Origin: JACMLD01 sp039915085
GTDB taxonomy: Bacteria > Bacteroidota > Bacteroidia > Chitinophagales > Chitinophagaceae
DNA length: 49,837 nt
Assembly: GCA_039915085.1 (NCBI GenBank)
Contig: JBDSOC010000049.1
Location: forward strand, 1-49,837
Reading direction: 5' to 3'
Part shown: positions 25,535 through 33,080 of the stretch, piece after piece
How the letters are laid out: every line of letters begins with the position of its first letter
Position numbering within the stretch: position 1 is the first letter of the stretch
The notes under the pieces: generated by a model
Seen by the model: the letters and a program-made list of their open reading frames with translations, nothing else
Told to the model about the DNA's origin: nothing
The model's database searches: none
Position numbers and translations under genes: made by a program

Positions 25535-26622
25535 AGCTCTATAAAATCATCAAACAAATAGCGTGAGTCGTGCGGGCCGGGTGTGGCTTCCGGATGGTAT
25601 TGTACCGAAAAAGCAGGTTTATCTTTTAACCTTATGCCTTCTATTGATTGATCATTCAGGTTCACATGTGTTATCTCAACATTGCTGGCTTTCTTCACCG
25701 CTTCGGGGTCTACACCAAAACCATGATTTTGCGTGGTTATTTCGCTTTTGCCGGTAACCAGGTTTTTCACGGGATGGTTTAAACCACGGTGGCCATGGTG
25801 CATTTTAAAAGTAGGTATATCATTGGCCAGCGCCAGCAACTGGTGCCCCAGGCAAATACCAAATAAAGGCTTTTTTTCTTTTAATATTTCTTTCACCGTA
25901 GCAATGGCATAATCCATTGGGGCAGGGTCACCTGGGCCATTAGAAATAAAATAACCGTCCGGGTTAAAGGCTTTTAGTTCTGCCATGGGGGTTTTTGCAG
26001 GAAACACTTTTACATAAGCGCCTCTTTCCACCATACAGTTTACAATATTCTTTTTAATACCATAATCCATTACGGCAATGCGTATGCCGCTGCCGGCATC
26101 CCCTGCTTCGTAACTTATATTGGTTGAAACATGGCTGGCAAGTTCCAGTCCGTCCATAGAAGGAACTTTTGCCAATTGTTTTTTTAATTCACCAATATCT
26201 GTAACGGCAGAAGAAATGATACAATTCATGGCACCCTGCTTGCGCACGTGCTCTACCAGCGCCCGCGTATCTACGCCTTCTATGCAAACTATCTTTTGCT
26301 GTTTCAGGTATTCATCCATTGAGCCTTTTGCCATCTTGCGGCTAAACTGTTCTTCCAGGTTGCGGCCAATCAATCCCTTAATCTTTACACCATCAGATTC
26401 CACATCACTTTCTTTTACACCATAGTTGCCAACATGCGCATTGTTCATAATCAATACCTGTCCATAATAACTGGGGTCAGTAAATACTTCCTGGTAACCT
26501 GTCATGCCGGTATTAAAGCAAATTTCGCCTGTGGCGGTTCCAATGGTGCCAAATGCTTTTCCGTAATGTACTGTGCCGTCTGCAAGTACCAGTACTGCGT
26601 TTTGTTGTTGGGTTGTAGCCAT
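25513..26622 (-). CDS. carA: Carbamoyl-phosphate synthase small (glutaminase) subunit
   Basis: 369 residues, a normal length. The C-terminal class I glutamine amidotransferase domain has the nucleophile loop LFGICLGHQLLALA (C257) and the catalytic His/Glu in SVQYHPEATPGPHDS. The N-terminal domain begins ALVLADGTVHYGKAFG and includes the conserved GEICFNTGMTGYQEVFTDPSYYGQ. It releases ammonia from glutamine for CarB in pyrimidine and arginine synthesis. It follows rplQ on the same strand, a neighbourhood seen in other Bacteroidota, but has its own promoter at 26642. Its 3' end lies inside the tandem repeat. Confidence 0.97.
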   Translation of the reverse strand: MATTQQQNAVLVLADGTVHYGKAFGTIGTATGEICFNTGMTGYQEVFTDPSYYGQVLIMNNAHVGNYGVKESDVESDGVKIKGLIGRNLEEQFSRKMAKGSMDEYLKQQKIVCIEGVDTRALVEHVRKQGAMNCIISSAVTDIGELKKQLAKVPSMDGLELASHVSTNISYEAGDAGSGIRIAVMDYGIKKNIVNCMVERGAYVKVFPAKTPMAELKAFNPDGYFISNGPGDPAPMDYAIATVKEILKEKKPLFGICLGHQLLALANDIPTFKMHHGHRGLNHPVKNLVTGKSEITTQNHGFGVDPEAVKKASNVEITHVNLNDQSIEGIRLKDKPAFSVQYHPEATPGPHDSRYLFDDFIELIKKHKN

Positions 26623-26933
26623 GCTGAGTTTAAAAGTTTTGCAAAACTAAGAGAACAAAAGAGAAAAAGAGCTATTATTTTCTCACATTGAGCTAAGAGA
26701 ATAAAAGAGAAAAAGGGGCAATCGCCATGCTTATCAGCGGAAGAAATAATCGCGCCGGCTGGCAGAAGAAAACAAGGATTTTGCATCGTCTGTTCAGAAT
26801 ACCAAAATACAGTGGGTTATAAAAAACTACACCGAATAAACGCCTCTGCGCGACCCACCTCTCTCTTTTTCTATTTCTTAACCTGTGGCCAGTGTGTCGC
26901 CGGCCACCCGTGCCGGGTATCCCCTTCCTGCAC
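26623..26933. other. Intergenic region between rplQ terminator and carA, with AG-rich direct repeats
   Basis: About 310 bp. Two direct copies of CTAAGAGAA-C/T-AAAAGAGAAAAAG start at 26647 and 26692, 45 bp apart, and a diverged third copy lies at 31551. A TGGCC/GGCCA hairpin sits near 26887-26907. Short open frames here overlap rplQ out of frame and look non-coding. Confidence 0.5.
26642..26649 (-). promoter_or_regulatory. carA: carA promoter -7 element
   Basis: On the minus strand TAGTTTTG matches TAnnTTTG exactly, 19 nt before the carA ATG. It indicates that carA is transcribed independently of rplQ. Confidence 0.55.
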
Positions 26934-26967
26934 ATAAAAAAGCGGAACCATATTCCGGTTCCGCTTT
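26934..26967 (-). terminator. Intrinsic terminator after rplQ
   Basis: An 11-bp perfect stem, AAAGCGGAACC (26939-26949) pairing with 26957-26967, with a 7-nt loop. Read on the minus strand it ends in a T-run, so it closes the ribosomal operon. Confidence 0.85.
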
Positions 26968-26990
26968 GTATAAAAATGTTTTGTTCAATA

Positions 26991-27476
26991 TTATGCTTCT
27001 TTTTTGTCGTCTGTTTTTTCAGCAGCGTCTGCAGGTGCATCAGCTTTCTTCTTGCTTGCTCCGCGACGTGTTCTTTTAGCTGGCTCAGCTTTTGTCTCAA
27101 CGCCTTTACCGTAGATAGTGTTGAAGTCAACCAGTTCAATCATGGCTGTTTCAGCATTGTCTCCCACACGTTTGCCCAATTTAATAATACGGGTATAACC
27201 ACCGGGGCGACCAGCAACTTTTTCACTGATGGTGCTGAACAATTCCGTAACCGCTGCTTTATCCTGTAAATGGCTGAATACAATACGGCGCTGGTGCGTG
27301 GTATTTTCCTTCGCTTTTGTAATCAGGGGTTCTACATACACTCTTAAAGCCTTTGCTTTAGCCAATGTAGTTACAATTTTCTTGTACTGAATAAGTTGTG
27401 CAGCAAGATTGCTAAGGAGTGCCCTTCTGTGAGAAGCAGTTCTGCTAAGATTTTTAATTTTGTCTCCGTGACGCAT
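26991..27476 (-). CDS. rplQ: 50S ribosomal protein L17
   Basis: 161 residues. The L17 core is clear: MRHGDKIKNLSRTASHRRALLSNLAAQLIQYKKIVTTLAKAKALRVYVEPLITKAK, then GGYTRIIKLGKRVGDNAETAMIELVDFN. The E. coli protein has about 127 residues; here the last 35 form a Lys/Ala/Asp-rich tail (AEPAKRTRRGASKKKADAPADAAEKTDDKKEA), as in other Bacteroidota. It is the last ribosomal gene, 173 bp after rpoA, and is followed by a terminator. Confidence 0.97.
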   Translation of the reverse strand: MRHGDKIKNLSRTASHRRALLSNLAAQLIQYKKIVTTLAKAKALRVYVEPLITKAKENTTHQRRIVFSHLQDKAAVTELFSTISEKVAGRPGGYTRIIKLGKRVGDNAETAMIELVDFNTIYGKGVETKAEPAKRTRRGASKKKADAPADAAEKTDDKKEA

Positions 27477-27551
27477 GACGTTTAATTTTTAGATTCCTTC
27501 ACACCGTGTCAGGAATTGTGAAGTACTTCGTTAATATGAAAATATGAAAAG

Positions 27552-27648
27552 CAATTGCTGATTTTGAGATTTGGGGATTTTGAGATTTGTTCTGACGTGT
27601 ACTCAGCAGCAAATCTCAAAAATTCCGCAATCAGCAAATCACCAAATT
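27552..27648. repeat. Hairpin repeat of the GCTGATT/GAGATTTG family in the rpoA-rplQ spacer
   Basis: TTTTGAGATTTG (27578-27589) pairs with CAAATCTCAAAA (27610-27621), and the flanks GCTGATTTTGAGATT and CAATCAGCAAATC extend the dyad imperfectly. The same words occur at 29485-29559, 31578-31645 and 39848-39885. Confidence 0.7.
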
Positions 27649-27649
27649 C

Positions 27650-28651
27650 TTACAAATCGTCTTTATCTAAACCCAGTTTGCTCAGGTCCATACCAAAATG
27701 CAGACCTCTTTCTCCCAGCACCTGCTCAATTTCAGCTAAAGATTTCTGACCAAAGTTGCGGAACTTCATCAGGTCTTCCTGCTCATATTGTACCAGCTCG
27801 CTAAGAGAATTAATCTTGGCAGCCTTTAAGCAATTGAATGCACGTACAGAAAGATCAAGATCTTCCAACGGTGTTTTCAATACTTTTCTCAGCTGTAAAG
27901 TTTGTTCGTCCACCAGGTCTTCTTTCTTCTCTTCTTTGTTATCAAAGGTGATGTTCTCATCTGTGATAATCATTAAATGCTGAATAAGAATACGCGAAGC
28001 CTGTTTAACGGCTTCTTCCGGATGAATGGTACCATCTGTAGCAACTTCCATGATCAGTTTCTCGTAATCGGTACGTTGCTCAACACGGGTATTTTCAATG
28101 GTGTATTTAACGTTCTTAATCGGTGTGTAGATAGAGTCGATAGCAATATAGCCCAGTGGCGCTTCTTTTGCTTTGTTGTCTTCAGCCGGTACATAACCGC
28201 GGCCCTTGCCAATAGTCAGTTCAATGTCCAGTTTAGAAGAAGAATCCATTGTGCAGATCAACAGTTCAGGGTTCATAATCTGGAAACTCTGTGTATTTTC
28301 CTGGATCAGACCTGCTGTGAATTCTGTTCTGCCTTTAATATGCAGTGTTATTTTTTCATTTGATACATCATGATCCACCGTTTTCTTGAAACGAACCTGC
28401 TTCAGGTTAAGGATGATTTCAGTAACATCTTCTGTTACCCCCTTAATAGTTGCAAATTCATGTTCTACCCCTTCAATCCTGATACCCACAATCGCATATC
28501 CTTCCAGTGAACTTAATAACACCCTGCGCAAGGCATTACCAACGGTTACTGCGTAACCAGGTTCTAACGGACGGAACTCAAATTGAGCTTCAAAATCATT
28601 TGCTTTTTGCAATACAATTTTGTCAGGTTTCTGAAAATTTAAAATTGCCAT
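27650..28651 (-). CDS. rpoA: DNA-directed RNA polymerase subunit alpha
   Basis: 333 residues, standard length. The N-terminal dimerisation/assembly domain has EPGYAVTVGNALRRVLLSSLEGYAIVGIRIEGVEHEF and ITLHIKGRTEFTAG. The C-terminal DNA/activator-contact domain has LDLSVRAFNCLKAAKINSLSELVQYEQEDLMKFRNFGQKSLAEIEQVL. It lies in the conserved order rpsM-rpsK-rpsD-rpoA-rplQ, 148 bp after rpsD. Confidence 0.98.
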   Translation of the reverse strand: MAILNFQKPDKIVLQKANDFEAQFEFRPLEPGYAVTVGNALRRVLLSSLEGYAIVGIRIEGVEHEFATIKGVTEDVTEIILNLKQVRFKKTVDHDVSNEKITLHIKGRTEFTAGLIQENTQSFQIMNPELLICTMDSSSKLDIELTIGKGRGYVPAEDNKAKEAPLGYIAIDSIYTPIKNVKYTIENTRVEQRTDYEKLIMEVATDGTIHPEEAVKQASRILIQHLMIITDENITFDNKEEKKEDLVDEQTLQLRKVLKTPLEDLDLSVRAFNCLKAAKINSLSELVQYEQEDLMKFRNFGQKSLAEIEQVLGERGLHFGMDLSKLGLDKDDL

Positions 28652-28724
28652 ATTTGAAATTTCAAGTTTTTAATTTGTTAACCAACAGTTGAAATCAATT
28701 CATCATTGTTGCCCTCCCGGATGA

Positions 28725-28740
28725 ACCCGTTCGGACGGGT
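28725..28740. other. GC-rich hairpin in the rpsD-rpoA spacer
   Basis: ACCCGT (28725-28730) and ACGGGT (28735-28740) form a perfect 6-bp stem with a 4-nt loop (TCGG on the plus strand). It lies in a 148-bp spacer of the ribosomal operon and has no T-run, so a processing or attenuation site is more likely than a terminator; this is speculative. Confidence 0.4.
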
Positions 28741-28799
28741 GTCACTCACTTTTACGGCAAACCATCTATCATCAGGTTGCCAGGAATGCCACTTCAATA

Positions 28800-29405
28800 T
28801 TACTTGGAATATAACTCAACAATTAATTGCTCCTTAATGTTCTCTGGTACGCTTTCACGCTCAGGATAAGCAATAAAAGTGCCTTCTAAGCTGGTTTCAT
28901 TCCATTCAATCCAGTTAAACTTAGGATTCTTTCCTTTTACCTGGCTGGTAATACCGGCCAAGCCCTGTGTCTTTTGTTTCAAACCAATTACATCACCGGA
29001 TTTTAACTGGAAGGAAGGTGTATTTACAACATCCCCGTTTACAGTAATATGTTTGTGACTAACCAATTGTCTTGCCGCAGGACGCGAAGGCGCTATGCCT
29101 AAACGGAATACAGTATTATCAAGACGGGCTTCCAGCAATTTAATCAGGTTTTCACCAGTTACACCTTTACGGCGAACGGCTTCTTCAAAAGTTTTGCGGA
29201 ATTGTTTCTCCAGTACGCCATACGTGTACTTGGCCTTTTGCTTTTCACGCAGCTGAAGTGCGTACTCACCCATGGTTTTGCGCTTGCGCTTTTCTCCATG
29301 CTGACCCGGAGGATTGCTGTTTTTAGTCAGCCATTTACCATTGCCTAAGATAGGCTCTCCAAAAATGCGGGAAATCTTGGTCTTTGGACCAGTGTAACGT
29401 GCCAT
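28800..29405 (-). CDS. rpsD: 30S ribosomal protein S4
   Basis: 201 residues. The N-terminal part MARYTGPKTKISRIFGEPI...PPGQHGEKRKRKTMGEYALQLREKQKAKYTYGVLEKQFRKTFEEA is characteristic, without the Zn-binding Cys of some S4 proteins. The S4 RNA-binding domain is LEARLDNTVFRLGIAPSRPAARQLVSHKHITVNGDVVNTPSFQLKSGDVI. S4 nucleates 30S assembly and autoregulates its operon in other bacteria. The gene sits between rpsK and rpoA, with spacers of 158 and 148 bp. Confidence 0.98.
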   Translation of the reverse strand: MARYTGPKTKISRIFGEPILGNGKWLTKNSNPPGQHGEKRKRKTMGEYALQLREKQKAKYTYGVLEKQFRKTFEEAVRRKGVTGENLIKLLEARLDNTVFRLGIAPSRPAARQLVSHKHITVNGDVVNTPSFQLKSGDVIGLKQKTQGLAGITSQVKGKNPKFNWIEWNETSLEGTFIAYPERESVPENIKEQLIVELYSK

Positions 29406-29484
29406 AATTATTTATTTGATTTTTTAATGACGGTACACAATCAGTAAAAATCTAAAATTAATTGTGTACCCGGTTTATGAATAC

Positions 29485-29559
29485 AATTGCTGATTTTGGG
29501 ATGTAGAGATTTTGTGATTTCACCAATCTCAAAATCCCGCAATCAATAAATCAGCAATT
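29485..29559. repeat. Hairpin repeat of the GCTGATT/GAGATTTG family in the rpsK-rpsD spacer
   Basis: AATTGCTGATTT (29485-29496) and AAATCAGCAATT (29548-29559) are perfect 12-bp inverted arms. Between them lie GGGAT...GAGATTTTG and CAATCTCAAAATCCC, which also pair partly. It is the clearest member of the family seen at 27552, 31578 and 39848. Confidence 0.75.
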
Positions 29560-29563
29560 TCGT

Positions 29564-29974
29564 TTATACTCTTCTTTTCTTTGGCGGACGGCAACCATTG
29601 TGTGGCAAAGGAGTTACATCCTTTATCTGTACAATTTCAATTCCTGATTGTGCCAGCGCCCTTATAGCACCCTCACGACCGGAACCAGGTCCTTTTACAT
29701 ATACATCCACTCTTTTCAAACCAGCGTCCATTGCAGTTTTAGCGGCATCTGAAGAAGCCATCTGTGCAGCATAAGGTGTGTTCTTTTTAGAACCCCTGAA
29801 ACCCATTTTACCAGCAGAAGACCAGGAAATAATCTGGCCCTGTTTATTTGTCAAACTAACAATAAGGTTGTTGAAACTTGCTGAGATGTGTGCATCGCCA
29901 TAAGCTTCTACTTTAACGATTCTTTTTTTGGTGGAGGCTTTCACACTGGAAGCCTGCGGTGCTGCTTTTGCCAT
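29564..29974 (-). CDS. rpsK: 30S ribosomal protein S11
   Basis: 136 residues from the ATG at 29974 (MAKAAPQASSVKAS), chosen over a longer in-frame start at 30052 whose extra residues are not S11-like. Family motifs: GDAHISASFNNLIVSLTNKQGQIISWSSAGKMGFRGSKKNTPYAAQMA, VYVKGPGSGREGAIRALAQSGIEIVQIKDVTPLPHNGCRPPKKRRV. It binds the 30S platform near S6/S18. It lies in the normal order after rpsM, but with a 190-bp spacer. Confidence 0.97.
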   Translation of the reverse strand: MAKAAPQASSVKASTKKRIVKVEAYGDAHISASFNNLIVSLTNKQGQIISWSSAGKMGFRGSKKNTPYAAQMASSDAAKTAMDAGLKRVDVYVKGPGSGREGAIRALAQSGIEIVQIKDVTPLPHNGCRPPKKRRV

Positions 29975-30092
29975 AATCTTTGTAGGTAATCTTTTATTAA
30001 TTATAATTCCCTGCAAACCTGCAGTGAACCCAAACCAACCCTCCTCCTGCACCGGGTATCCGTAATTGGTTTAGTAATGTATTGGTGCAAAA

Positions 30093-30164
30093 CAGCCTTT
30101 AGTTTTTAGCCTTTAGCTATTAGTCTATTGCACTAACGGCTAAAAGCTTATAGCTAACAGCTAA
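30093..30164. repeat. AGCTATTAGCC-family hairpin repeat in the rpsM-rpsK spacer
   Basis: The arm TTTAGCCTTTAGCTATTAGT is followed after 7 nt by ACTAACGGCTAAAAGCTTA, an imperfect inverted copy, and then by ATAGCTAACAGCTAATTA. Related sequence occurs at 6679-6802 and 30706-30795. The element adds most of the length of this spacer. Confidence 0.6.
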
Positions 30165-30545
30165 TTATTTCTTAGCTACTTTCTTCTTACCGGCAACTGT
30201 CTTACGTTTACCTTTACGTGTACGGCTGTTGGTACGCGTACGCTGTCCACGAACCGGCAAACCTTTACGGTGGCGCAATCCGCGGTAACAGGCGATATCC
30301 AGTAAACGCTTAATGCTCATCTGCACTTCAGAACGCAACTGGCCTTCCACTTTAAACTCATTGGTAATGATGTTACGGATAGCAGTCAGTTCATCGTCAT
30401 TCCACTGATTTACTTTCTTATTTACATCAATAGCAGCTTTGCCTAAAATATATTTGGCAGTAGATAACCCAATTCCGAAGATATAGGTTAAGCCTATTTC
30501 TCCTCTTTTGGTTTTTGGTAAGTCAACACCGGCAATACGAGCCAT
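30165..30545 (-). CDS. rpsM: 30S ribosomal protein S13
   Basis: 126 residues, standard. MARIAGVDLPKTKRGEIGLTYIFGIGLSTAKYILGKAAID opens the helix-two-turn-helix part; RGLRHRKGLPVRGQRTRTNSRTRKGKRKTVAGKKKVAKK is the basic C-terminal tail that reaches the P-site tRNA. It follows rpmJ by 37 bp, the conserved order. Confidence 0.98.
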   Translation of the reverse strand: MARIAGVDLPKTKRGEIGLTYIFGIGLSTAKYILGKAAIDVNKKVNQWNDDELTAIRNIITNEFKVEGQLRSEVQMSIKRLLDIACYRGLRHRKGLPVRGQRTRTNSRTRKGKRKTVAGKKKVAKK

Positions 30546-30582
30546 ATGAAATTTTTAATTTTAAATTTTGAATTTTAAATTA

Positions 30583-30699
30583 CTACCCCTGGCGCTGTTT
30601 AAAACGGGGATTCTTTTTGTTGATGACATACAACCTGCCTTTTCTTCTCACAATCTTGCAATCAACACTGCGTTTTTTGATAGATGCCCTTACTTTCAT
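30583..30699 (-). CDS. rpmJ: 50S ribosomal protein L36
   Basis: 38 residues: it begins MKVRASIKKRSVDCKIVRRK and ends NPRFKQRQG before a TAG stop. This is the L36 pattern. Of the four Zn ligands of the classical form only one Cys (VDCKIV) remains, so this is the zinc-free (C-minus) type, as is normal in Bacteroidota. It sits between infA and rpsM as expected. Confidence 0.95.
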   Translation of the reverse strand: MKVRASIKKRSVDCKIVRRKGRLYVINKKNPRFKQRQG

Positions 30700-30705
30700 T
30701 TTTTT

Positions 30706-30790
30706 AGCTTTTAGCTTACAGCCATTAGCTGTGAGCAGTTATTCTATGTTTATTTTTCTATTATTAAAGCCAATAGCCAATGGCTAACAG
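30706..30790. repeat. AGCTATTAGCC-family repeat in the infA-rpmJ spacer
   Basis: AGCTTTTAGCTTACAGCCATTAGCTGTGAGCAG-like words at the left and AAAGCCAATAGCCAATGGCTAACAGCTTA-like words at the right (each longer than quoted parts of other copies) form partial dyads such as AGCCATTAGCT and TAGCCAATGGCTA. It shares the same vocabulary as 30093-30164 and 6679-6802. Confidence 0.55.
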
Positions 30791-30791
30791 C

Positions 30792-31010
30792 TTATTTATA
30801 CCTGAATATAATTCTGCCCCTGCTCAAATCATACGGACTCATTTCAACGCCTACTTTATCACCTGGCAGAATACGTATATAATTCATTCTCATCTTTCCT
30901 GAAATAGTTGCTAATATTTCATGACCATTCTCCAGTTTCACTTTGAACATAGCATTGCTGAGTGCTTCTATTATAACTCCATCCTGTTTAATTAGTGCCT
31001 GTTTTGCCAT
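30792..31010 (-). CDS. infA: Translation initiation factor IF-1
   Basis: 72 residues from the ATG at 31010 (MAKQALIKQDGVIIEALSNAMF); an in-frame start at 31076 would add 22 non-family residues. The S1/OB fold is complete: KVKLENGHEILATISGKMRMNYIRILPGDKVGVEMSPYDLSRGRIIFRYK. It binds the 30S A-site during initiation. It is the first gene of this ribosomal block and has its own promoter at 31025; secY and map are not upstream. Confidence 0.98.
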   Translation of the reverse strand: MAKQALIKQDGVIIEALSNAMFKVKLENGHEILATISGKMRMNYIRILPGDKVGVEMSPYDLSRGRIIFRYK

Positions 31011-31024
31011 ATTTTTTGGGTGTG

Positions 31025-31032
31025 CAAAGATA
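31025..31032 (-). promoter_or_regulatory. Promoter -7 element of the infA-rplQ operon
   Basis: On the minus strand TATCTTTG is an exact TAnnTTTG, 14 nt before the infA ATG. It marks this as an independent operon start instead of a continuation of the spc operon. Confidence 0.6.
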
Positions 31033-31127
31033 CGAGAACATGCCGGAATAAAGAAAAAAATGGGGAAATTTTCCACTTTTTTGTGGAAAACTGCCCCATG
31101 GACTATTTAATTCACCGAATTTTCGGA

Positions 31128-31523
31128 TTAATCTTCGTTTAATTCAACTTTAGTCATCTGGTAGTAATGATTTTGCAGTTCGTGAACAGCTAACGGCTGT
31201 TTTATATGGCGTCTGTCCTCACGGTACCAGATTTCAAAATCAGAAAAGCCCTTTTCTTTGGATAACTGGATCCTGAAAGCCCCCTTCATATATTTAATAG
31301 TACCATTACTCTCCTGCTTTTCGAAATGCAGCTTTTGCAGTTGCTCATCATCCAATATTACCGGGAACAGGTGTTCAGGTGTAAACCAGAACTGTTGTAC
31401 ATCCGTTTCAACGCAAACTTCCTTGTCTTCCCGGTTAAGTTCTTTTACGATGCCTTCCCACTGTTTATCCTCATAATCAGCTAATACAATATCGCCTGGT
31501 TTTAATTCAGAAAATTTTATCAT
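31128..31523 (-). CDS. Conserved hypothetical protein with N-terminal SH3-like segment
   Basis: 131 residues, no signal peptide. The opening IKFSELKPGDIVLADYEDKQWEGIVKELNREDKEVCVETDVQQFWFTPEHLFPVILDD resembles a small beta-barrel (SH3/Tudor-like), and the C-terminal half continues with AFRIQLS...FEIWYREDRRHIKQPLAVHELQNHYYQMTKVEL. The type occurs in Bacteroidota genomes, often without annotation. It precedes infA on the same strand by about 117 bp. Function unknown. Confidence 0.75.
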   Translation of the reverse strand: MIKFSELKPGDIVLADYEDKQWEGIVKELNREDKEVCVETDVQQFWFTPEHLFPVILDDEQLQKLHFEKQESNGTIKYMKGAFRIQLSKEKGFSDFEIWYREDRRHIKQPLAVHELQNHYYQMTKVELNED

Positions 31524-31577
31524 ATGGCTTATATTTTATTTCCTGAAGCTAAGAGAAAAAAGAGAAAAATCCATGAA

Positions 31578-31645
31578 TATATTGCTGATTTTGGGATTGC
31601 AGAACTTGATATTTTCGCAAACCCCAAAATCCCATAATCTTAAAA
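31578..31645. repeat. GCTGATT/GGGATT-family repeat upstream of the hypothetical gene
   Basis: ATTGCTGATTTTGGGATTGC on the left and CCCCAAAATCCCATAATC on the right form a diverged dyad like the copies at 27552 and 29485. An AG-rich CTAAGAGAAAAAAGAGAAAAA sits just before it at 31552. Confidence 0.5.
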
Positions 31646-31683
31646 CCCGCCTTCCAAACCAGGCATCGTCACAGCAGACATTA

Positions 31684-32841
31684 CTATTCTGCCCAGCTCA
31701 TGGTATACCCCGGGTTTTCAATTTCCAGGGCATCTGCCGTTAATTGTAACGGATGAAAGGTATCTACCATAACAGCGAGTTCTTTTGTTTCTTTTGCTCC
31801 AATACTTTTTAGTACCGCTCCCGGATGTGGCCCATGGGGTATTCCCCCGGGGTGAAGGGTTATCATCCCCCTGGTTACATTTTTGCGGCTCATAAAATCA
31901 CCATCAACATAATAGATCATTTCATCACTGTCTATATTGCTATGATTATAGGGTGCGGGTATTGCCAGGGGATGGTAATCAAATAAACGGGGAACAAAAG
32001 AACAAACGACATAATTATTACCTTCAAAAGTCTGGTGTACGGGTGGCGGTTGATGCACGCGGCCTGTAATAGGCTCAAAATCATGAATACTAAAAGCAAA
32101 AGGGTAGCAACAGCCATCCCAGCCCACCACATCAAAAGGGTGATGCGCGTAATGAATACCATACATTATTCCCTTCTTTTTTGTCTTAATAATATAGTCA
32201 CCTTTCTCATCAAAAGTGGTAAGTGCAGCCGGCGTACGGATATCCCTTTCACAATATGGTGAGTGTTCCAGCAACTGGCCGTTTTTGCTCACATATTTTT
32301 TGGGGAAGCGAATCGGGCTAAATGATTCTACAATCAGCAGCCGGTTGTCTGGCGTTGTAAAATCAACCTGGTAAATAGTTCCCCGCGGAATCACCAGGTA
32401 ATCTCCATAAGAAAATTCAATAGAACCATAGATGGTATTCAGTCTGCCGCTGCCAGCATGTACAAAAATCAATTCGTCTGCATCTGCATTTTTATAAAAA
32501 TAATGATGCATACTTTGTTTGGGAGCCGCCAGCACAATATGGCAATCATTATTTACCAATACCGGTTTCCGGCTTTCTAAAAAATCATTGACAGGCTTTA
32601 CATTAAATCCATCAAAACTGCGGTGCTTCAGCATCTTTTCTTCTGCAATTTTTGGCATTACATCATAGGGGTCATCTGTTTTAATAATTTCTGTTGGCGG
32701 ATGGCAATGATACAGCAATGAATAATCGTTGGAAAATCCTTCTGTAGAAAAAAGTTGCTCAGCATATAATGATCCATCAGGCTTTTTAAATTGTGTATGG
32801 CGTTTATGCGGAACCCTTCCGAGTTGCTTATAATGTGGCAT
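31684..32841 (-). CDS. hmgA: Homogentisate 1,2-dioxygenase
   Basis: 385 residues from the ATG at 32841 (MPHYKQLGRVPHKRHTQFKKPDG), preferred over one 12 codons earlier. This is the bacterial short form. It opens the ring of homogentisate in tyrosine/phenylalanine catabolism using Fe(II). Visible landmarks are the cupin PRGTIYQVDF, YGIHYAHHPFDVVGWDGCCYPFAFSIHDFEPITGR, VHQTFEGNNYVVCSFVPR, YNHSNIDSDEMIYYVDG (His and Glu iron ligands) and LHPGGIPHGPHPG (His ligand). No other homogentisate-pathway gene lies in the window. Confidence 0.93.
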   Translation of the reverse strand: MPHYKQLGRVPHKRHTQFKKPDGSLYAEQLFSTEGFSNDYSLLYHCHPPTEIIKTDDPYDVMPKIAEEKMLKHRSFDGFNVKPVNDFLESRKPVLVNNDCHIVLAAPKQSMHHYFYKNADADELIFVHAGSGRLNTIYGSIEFSYGDYLVIPRGTIYQVDFTTPDNRLLIVESFSPIRFPKKYVSKNGQLLEHSPYCERDIRTPAALTTFDEKGDYIIKTKKKGIMYGIHYAHHPFDVVGWDGCCYPFAFSIHDFEPITGRVHQPPPVHQTFEGNNYVVCSFVPRLFDYHPLAIPAPYNHSNIDSDEMIYYVDGDFMSRKNVTRGMITLHPGGIPHGPHPGAVLKSIGAKETKELAVMVDTFHPLQLTADALEIENPGYTMSWAE

Positions 32842-33080
32842 AGTATTACAATATGAGGTGAAAAATAATCCATCCAATTAAGATGGTGCTGCGGATGTAA
32901 TTTAGAAATAAGAATTTATTTGAATTAAACCGATATCAGCTTCCAGGGCCGCTATCAGGAAATAATATTTCCACCTGCGTTTATCAATCCAGTAAATAAA
33001 ATTTCTATGGAAAAGCATATATTCAATCGTTCCGGTAAAGTTAAGAAATACTATTTTACAATATATCTAAACTCATTTTC

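Noticed and set aside
26693..27139. Open frame on the minus strand overlapping rplQ (148 codons)
   Set aside because: It overlaps the essential rplQ gene in another frame, has low-complexity composition and no family resemblance; it is a shadow.
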